Shown here: positions 59,841 to 64,000 of the stretch, one piece after another
Numbering within the stretch: position 1 is the stretch's first letter
Layout of the letters: the number at the start of each line of letters is the position of its first letter
From: Mobiluncus massiliensis
Lineage (GTDB): Bacteria; Actinomycetota; Actinomycetes; Actinomycetales; Actinomycetaceae
Assembly (NCBI RefSeq): GCF_949769255.1
Contig: NZ_OX458329.1
Location: forward strand, 1 to 64,000
Direction: 5' to 3'
Length of the DNA: 64,000 nucleotides
Notes under the pieces: generated by a model
Told to the model about the DNA's origin: nothing
What the model saw: only the letters and a program-made list of their open reading frames with translations
The model's database searches: none
Program-made: the position numbers and the translations under genes

Positions 59841-59930
59841 TCCTCGCCCCGCCCGCCTGTCCGAATCCTGGTGTTTGAATCTTCATTTCGGTGCCGCTCG
59901 GGTACGTAGCATTCCTTAGTTTCCGAGTAG

Positions 59931-60061
59931 TTGCACTAACGACCGATTTCAACCCAGAATCTGGGCCATCATCAACTCCCGATTTTCTAAACCTGCAGGT
60001 AGGCAAGATTCTAGTTGCGTAGAGCTGGCACTTATCGGAGTGAAATCGGTCGTTCATGCAA
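59931..60061. repeat. Intergenic module A (131-bp, MITE-like), copy 3
   Basis: TTGCACTAACGACCGATTTC and complementary right end, 131 bp, interior close to copy 1. Confidence 0.8.
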
Positions 60062-60129
60062 GACAGACAGGTTGCAGGGGAATCTAGAGGCTGTTTGTTG
60101 ACGGGTTTCGGGGCGCGCGTGGAATATAA

Positions 60130-60185
60130 GGGGGAGAATAGCCGGGTAGCTGCCAATAATGGCAGCTACCCGGCTATTCTCCCCC
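60130..60185. repeat. Intergenic module B, copy 6
   Basis: A perfect 26-bp stem starting GGGGGAGAATAGCCGGGTAG around the ATAA loop; downstream of ppx and the LppM-type gene, which converge here. Confidence 0.9.
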
Positions 60186-60235
60186 TTTAGGCACAACCCA
60201 GGCAGGTATCTCAAACCTCGCGCAGCTTGTTGGGG

Positions 60236-61441
60236 CTAGTTTTGCGGATTTGGATCCTGGGTGGGGTTGGTTTGTCCGGAGAACGGATTAGCTTGGTCAG
60301 GGGTATTCGGCCCGAATGACTGCGGTTGACCAAACTGGGTCTGGTCAGGCTGATTTGGTTGAATCGACTGGTTCGGGGTTCCCGGCTGAGCAAAGGGGTT
60401 TGCCGGTTGGGCTTGTCCCGGTTGCCCTGGCTGAACTGGCTGTCCCGGCTGACCAGGTTGAGTGAAAGGCTGAGGTTGCCCGGGTTGACCGGGCTGTCCG
60501 AACTGGGGCTGCCCTGGCTGAACTGGCTGTCCAACTCCGGGTTGTCCAGGTTGCCCGGGTTGCCCCGGTTGCATGGGTTGCCCAAACTGGGGCTGCCCTG
60601 GCTGAACTGGTTGTCCCGGTTGTACTGGTTGCCCAGGCTGCCCGTAGTTCATCGGCTGGCCGAATTGGTTAGCCGGAACCGCCTTTGCCTTGCTCTTTTT
60701 CACCAGCACCACAATTAGAATGACGATGCCGGCGATTATCAGAATCCCAAAAATGGCCATCCCCACGAGGAACTTGCCGATTCCTTCCGCCACGGATTTC
60801 CCAGCATCGGTGAGGTCACTGTCCGGGTCGTACTCGGAATCAGCCTTATCGCCGGCATTTCCGCCAGGAATCCCAGGCGAGGACACAATCTTAACCTCGT
60901 TGCTGATGTCGGTCATGTCCAGCGTCACGGTGTCCCCCTTGAAATCAACGGGTTGCCCGTCCACGGTGGCTGTTTTGATGCCGTGGGGCATCTGGATAAT
61001 CAGGTTCATGGTGATTGAATCCATACCGAGCTCGCTCATATCCCCAGCATCGTTCAGTTCCGATTTCAAGTCATAAATCTGCTCTTTGGGCAGGAACAGA
61101 ACCAGGTCATCGCCTTCTTTTTTCAGGTTCTCGCTTGAATTGAGATTCTGTCCCTGCGGCAGAATAATCTCGCATTTCATATCCCCGCCGGTACTCAAAT
61201 CTTTGACCGTGGCCTCGTCCTCGTCTTCCATATCCGCGAGATCCTGGCAGGTCACTTCCTCGCCGTCGCTCATAGAGGAAAGCATGTCCTTTTCGGCTTC
61301 GCTCATCGCGACGATGACCGAAGGTTCAATGGTGTTCTCATCAATAACCTTCAGCTTGACGTCCATTTCGCAGCCGCTCAACGCCACCAACGCGATTGCT
61401 GCGATGCCCGCCACCAGGCTTTTCTTTTGCAAACTCCGCAT
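60236..61441 (-). CDS. LppM-type lipoprotein with PGQP repeats
   Basis: The 401-residue product has a lipoprotein signal with lipid Cys near residue 24 (ALVALSGCEMDVKLKV), an LppM-like extracytoplasmic domain (about 25-200), a membrane span at about 222-248 and a cytoplasmic-side tail of PGQP/QFGQP repeats (about 260-400). LppM in mycobacteria is linked to phagosome processes; here only the domain type is inferred. A Gly/Pro/Gln tail of this kind is typical of surface or envelope proteins. AAAGGCAAACAA gives the ribosome site. Confidence 0.8.
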   Translation of the reverse strand: MRSLQKKSLVAGIAAIALVALSGCEMDVKLKVIDENTIEPSVIVAMSEAEKDMLSSMSDGEEVTCQDLADMEDEDEATVKDLSTGGDMKCEIILPQGQNLNSSENLKKEGDDLVLFLPKEQIYDLKSELNDAGDMSELGMDSITMNLIIQMPHGIKTATVDGQPVDFKGDTVTLDMTDISNEVKIVSSPGIPGGNAGDKADSEYDPDSDLTDAGKSVAEGIGKFLVGMAIFGILIIAGIVILIVVLVKKSKAKAVPANQFGQPMNYGQPGQPVQPGQPVQPGQPQFGQPMQPGQPGQPGQPGVGQPVQPGQPQFGQPGQPGQPQPFTQPGQPGQPVQPGQPGQAQPANPFAQPGTPNQSIQPNQPDQTQFGQPQSFGPNTPDQANPFSGQTNPTQDPNPQN

Positions 61442-61693
61442 TTGTTTGCCTTTCTAGGTTTCCGGGAAGCGACCCAACGCCGATTCCTCACTTCGAAAAT
61501 ATCAGATGCGCTCGATACCGGACATACCCTTTTGGGTTATTTTCTTTCCCAAGTCCGCGGGGTCGGGCGGATGCACAAGGGCGGGGCGCGTGTTCCCCAG
61601 TCCGTGGGGTCAACTGGGCGGGCGAGGACGCTTGACTGAATCCTCGCACAACCGGAAAATCGCTAACTTTCACCCGGAAAACCGGGCAAAACC

Positions 61694-63061
61694 TCACTCG
61701 TGGGCGTGCGACCGGCGGTACGCCAGGCGTACCTGCAAAGCGATAGCGCCCAGGACGATGGACAGTGCGGTGCCCATGACCACGCCGATAGAACCGGCTT
61801 GGGTCAGCAAATCGTTGCCGCGGAAAGACAGGTGCGAAATCAACAGCGCCACCGTGAAACCAATCCCTGCCACCAGCGAAATCGGAACCACATCACCCAT
61901 GGTCACACCCTTTTCCAGGTGTAGGGGAGTGAACTTTTCCATCACGAACACAGAACCGGAAATCCCCAGCAATTTTCCGAAAGGCAACGCCAGCATGACC
62001 GCCACGGCTACGGGATTGGTCAGCATCTTGAGCGCTCCGCCGGGAGTGTCCACGATGTCCACGCCAGCAGCAAAGAAAGCGAAGAACGGCACCGCAAACG
62101 CGGCCGAAACCGGGTTGACCTTCATAGAAATCTGTTCCACCAGGTTGTGAACTTCCCAGTCGTGTTTGTCGGCAGGAACGACCATGCCCAAAACTACTCC
62201 GGCAATCGTGGCGTGAATACCGGAAACCAGCATGAAGTACCAGGTCAACACCCCCAGAGGAATCAGGAAGTACCAGTAGCCTTTCCGCTTGTGACACAGG
62301 AACCCGAACAGGGCGGCACACGCCGCCATCGGCAACAGGAAAGCGAGATTCAAATCAGAGCCATAGAACACGGCGATGACGATAATCCCGCCCAAGTCGT
62401 CGGCTACCGCCAGGGTCAACAGGAAGGTCCGGGCTCCGTTGGGCAGGCCGCGGCCAAAAATCTGCAAAATCGCGACCGCGAAAGCAATATCCGTGGCGGT
62501 CGGAATCGCCCAGCCGTGCCAAGCTCCAGAGCCGGTGATGGCGGTGACGGCCACGTAAACTAGGGCGGGCCCGGCCATGCCAAAGGCGGCGGCGATAATC
62601 GGCATTGCCGCGGTTCGTGGATCGTGCAGGGCGCCGTGGGTGAACTCTTCCTTTAGCTCTAACCCGACCGTGAAAAAGAAAATCGCCAGGATACCGTCAC
62701 GCGCCCATTCTTCAATAGGCATGGACAGGTGCAGTTTTTGCAGCACCGACAGGGTGTCAGTGGCGGCAGCCTGCGCCAAGCCGGGGTCGGGCACGAACTG
62801 TGCCACCGCCTGATACCCTTCGCGGAAAGGCGTGTTAGCGCAAACCAGGGCGATAATGGCGGCGATAATCAGAATCAAGCCCCCGACGATGTCGTCGGAA
62901 ACAAACCGGGCGAAACGCTCTTGAGCGCTAAGGCGTTCTTCACCAACTCGAACCGCGGCATCGTAATCTTCCGGGGACGGACCGGCTAAATCCGGCTCAC
63001 CGAAGAGGCCCTTGTCGAGATTTTCGTTTTCTTTATCATTGCTTGGCACTTCTTTGTCCAT
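61694..63061 (-). CDS. nhaA: Na+/H+ antiporter NhaA
   Basis: NhaA exchanges sodium for protons at alkaline pH. The 455-residue product has twelve predicted spans, AIPTATDIAFAVAIL with the paired Asp of the ion site (ATDIAF), LLTLAVADDLGGIIVIA carrying the second Asp pair, and GMVVPAD in the middle. The charged N-terminal ~50 residues are longer than in E. coli. I start it at ATG 63061 because TAAACT lies exactly 6 nt upstream; TTG 63067 overlaps that spacer. Confidence 0.93.
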   Translation of the reverse strand: MDKEVPSNDKENENLDKGLFGEPDLAGPSPEDYDAAVRVGEERLSAQERFARFVSDDIVGGLILIIAAIIALVCANTPFREGYQAVAQFVPDPGLAQAAATDTLSVLQKLHLSMPIEEWARDGILAIFFFTVGLELKEEFTHGALHDPRTAAMPIIAAAFGMAGPALVYVAVTAITGSGAWHGWAIPTATDIAFAVAILQIFGRGLPNGARTFLLTLAVADDLGGIIVIAVFYGSDLNLAFLLPMAACAALFGFLCHKRKGYWYFLIPLGVLTWYFMLVSGIHATIAGVVLGMVVPADKHDWEVHNLVEQISMKVNPVSAAFAVPFFAFFAAGVDIVDTPGGALKMLTNPVAVAVMLALPFGKLLGISGSVFVMEKFTPLHLEKGVTMGDVVPISLVAGIGFTVALLISHLSFRGNDLLTQAGSIGVVMGTALSIVLGAIALQVRLAYRRSHAHE

Positions 63062-63067
63062 ATTCAA

Positions 63068-63073
63068 AGTTTA
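63068..63073 (-). promoter_or_regulatory. Putative -10 element of leaderless nhaA
   Basis: On the minus strand TAAACT ends 6 nt before ATG 63061, with no ribosome-binding site between. This supports the shorter start for nhaA. Confidence 0.45.
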
Positions 63074-63133
63074 GGGTCGATTTGAGTAAATTCCCAAATG
63101 AATAGATGATTAACCAGTCTGAAAAATGTTTGC

Positions 63134-63206
63134 GCCCCCGTAGCCCAATGGTAGAGGCAGCTGACTTAAAATCAGTTCAGTGTCGGTTCGAATCCGACCG
63201 GGGGTA
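63134..63206 (+). tRNA. tRNA with anticodon UAA and short variable arm
   Basis: Acceptor GCCCCCG pairs with CGGGGGT (one G-U), the anticodon stem GCTGA/TCAGT encloses CTTAAAA (anticodon TAA, bases 63167-63169), and the T arm is GTCGG-TTCGAAT-CCGAC. The 73-nt cloverleaf has discriminator A and no encoded CCA. UAA would read leucine UUA codons, but normal tRNA-Leu has a long variable arm while this one has 5 nt. The identity is therefore uncertain. Confidence 0.85.
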
Positions 63207-63231
63207 CAGTTTTTTCGCCGATCCGGCGGAT

Positions 63232-63969
63232 TTATGCGGAAACGAGGCCGTTTTCGTAGGCAAAAATGACGGCTTGCACTCGGTCGCGGGCGCCAATCTT
63301 GTTCAGGATATTGCCCACGTGGGTTTTCACAGTGGTCATCGAGATGAACAGTTGCGTGGCGATTTCCTGATTGGTCAGCCCCTGTGCGATGAGGGTGAGG
63401 ACCTCGGTTTCCCGGTCGGTGAGGCTTTCCAGCAGGGCTTGGTCGACCAGATTTGTCTCCGTGTCGCCGTCCTGGTCACCGGGTAGCTGCGGGGCAAACA
63501 TATCCAGCATCCGTTTCGTCACGCGCGGGGAAATCGTGGCGTCCCCGTGGGCGACGTTGCGGATTGCGCCGATGAGTTCCTCGGGTTTGGCGTCTTTCAG
63601 CAGGAATCCGCTGGCCCCGGCCCGCAGTGCGGCGAAAGCGTATTCGTCCAGGTCAAAAGTGGTGAGGATGAGGACTTTCACGTTCGGGTTGCTGGCGATG
63701 ATTTCCGAGGTTGCCTCGATGCCATTCATATTGGGCATCCGTACGTCCATCAGTACCACGTCCGGCGCGGTCGCTTTGACCATCTGTAGCGCGGTTTTGC
63801 CGTCTGCCGCTTCGCCCACTACTGTGATGTCGTCCGCCGCTTCCAGCACCATCCGAAAACCCATGCGGATTAGGGATTGGTCGTCGACCAGCAGCACTTT
63901 GATAGCTTCGCTGGGCGTGGACTGCGTGGACGGCGCGGACTGTCCAGTTTCGTTTTCGTTTTCACTCAC
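63232..63969 (-). CDS. NarL/LuxR-type response regulator
   Basis: The 245-residue product has a receiver domain (VLLVDDQSLIRMGF, phospho-Asp in VVLMDVRMPNMNG, Lys in FLLKDAK) and a LuxR-type HTH at the end (LTDRETEVLTLIAQGLTNQE, TVKTHVGNILNKIGARDRV). The partner histidine kinase is presumably encoded beyond the right edge. It starts at GTG; GACAAT lies 6 nt upstream, suggesting a leaderless message. Confidence 0.92.
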   Translation of the reverse strand: MSENENETGQSAPSTQSTPSEAIKVLLVDDQSLIRMGFRMVLEAADDITVVGEAADGKTALQMVKATAPDVVLMDVRMPNMNGIEATSEIIASNPNVKVLILTTFDLDEYAFAALRAGASGFLLKDAKPEELIGAIRNVAHGDATISPRVTKRMLDMFAPQLPGDQDGDTETNLVDQALLESLTDRETEVLTLIAQGLTNQEIATQLFISMTTVKTHVGNILNKIGARDRVQAVIFAYENGLVSA

Positions 63970-63975
63970 GTTTAC

Positions 63976-63981
63976 ATTGTC
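63976..63981 (-). promoter_or_regulatory. Putative -10 element of the response-regulator gene
   Basis: On the minus strand GACAAT ends 6 nt before the GTG start. The -35 region lies at the window edge and cannot be judged. Confidence 0.4.
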
Positions 63982-64000
63982 CCCTAAAAGTTGCTTAAAA

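Larger units (their letters stand above)
59530..60235. other. Intergenic region with full D-C-A-B module series
   Basis: The gap between convergent ppx and the LppM-type gene carries all four repeat modules in the order D, C, A, B. No gene is supported, despite several open frames created by the palindromes. Confidence 0.65.

Overview
The window looks like part of a chromosome of a motile, GC-rich actinobacterium of the Actinomycetaceae, most plausibly Mobiluncus or a close relative. This is inferred from a complete flagellar export and chemotaxis block next to actinobacterial marker families (DUF3073, DUF501, DUF3618, holin-X, the SCP_3 sterol-carrier orthologue, LppM-type lipoprotein, three-part PurL/PurQ/PurS). 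Many genes appear leaderless, which is common in Actinobacteria.

Layout. (1) 1-229: N-terminally truncated remnant of an HrpA-type helicase on the minus strand, at the edge of the flagellar locus. (2) 438-10755: flagellar operon fliL-fliM-fliN-fliO-fliP-fliQ-fliR-flhB-flhA-flhF-like, mostly overlapping or tightly packed. (3) 11517-19057: csrA, then chemotaxis genes cheA, cheW, cheB, cheR, cheY, a CheX-type phosphatase, a second cheY and a second CheX-like protein. (4) 19885-26574: purC, purS, purQ, purL, ahpC, gdhA. (5) 26905-32014: nadE (minus), galT, galK. (6) 32202-39918: an unusual flagellin neighbourhood with two degenerate flagellin-like genes (minus), an SCP_3 gene, a twin-CDGSH iron-sulfur protein, a flagellin C-terminal fragment, a HicA/HicB-like pair, a flagellin with a long N-terminal extension, and the canonical fliC with a sigma-28-like promoter. 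(7) 40109-44019: accessory stretch with a two-gene toxin-antitoxin-like pair, an XRE regulator, a DUF3800 gene and a frameshifted IS1249-type element. (8) 44281-64000: OppA-type lipoprotein, DUF3073, purF, purM, DUF3618/holin-X, an FtsX-type ABC exporter pair, EamA exporter, PLP-binding YggS, FtsB/DivIC, DUF501, Ppx/GppA, LppM-type lipoprotein, nhaA, a tRNA with anticodon UAA, and a NarL-type response regulator.

Functionally, FliP/Q/R/FlhB/FlhA form the export gate that would secrete the flagellins encoded about 30 kb away. FliM/FliN form the switch that would be addressed by the two CheY proteins made beside CheA/CheW and reset by CheX-type phosphatases. PurC/S/Q/L and PurF/M cover most of de novo purine synthesis.

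The most unusual feature is a set of four intergenic repeat modules (called A, B, C and D here) that recombine in different orders in at least seven gaps. Module A is a 131-bp element with terminal inverted repeats. B is a hairpin of about 56 bp. C is a roughly 110-bp branched structure whose apical hairpin changes sequence but keeps pairing. D is a long palindrome followed by a T-rich tract. Other notable points are an NAD synthetase whose glutaminase half has lost its catalytic residues, an FlhF-like protein without a P-loop, a FliM without the usual CheY-binding peptide, and low-complexity in-frame insertions in conserved enzymes.
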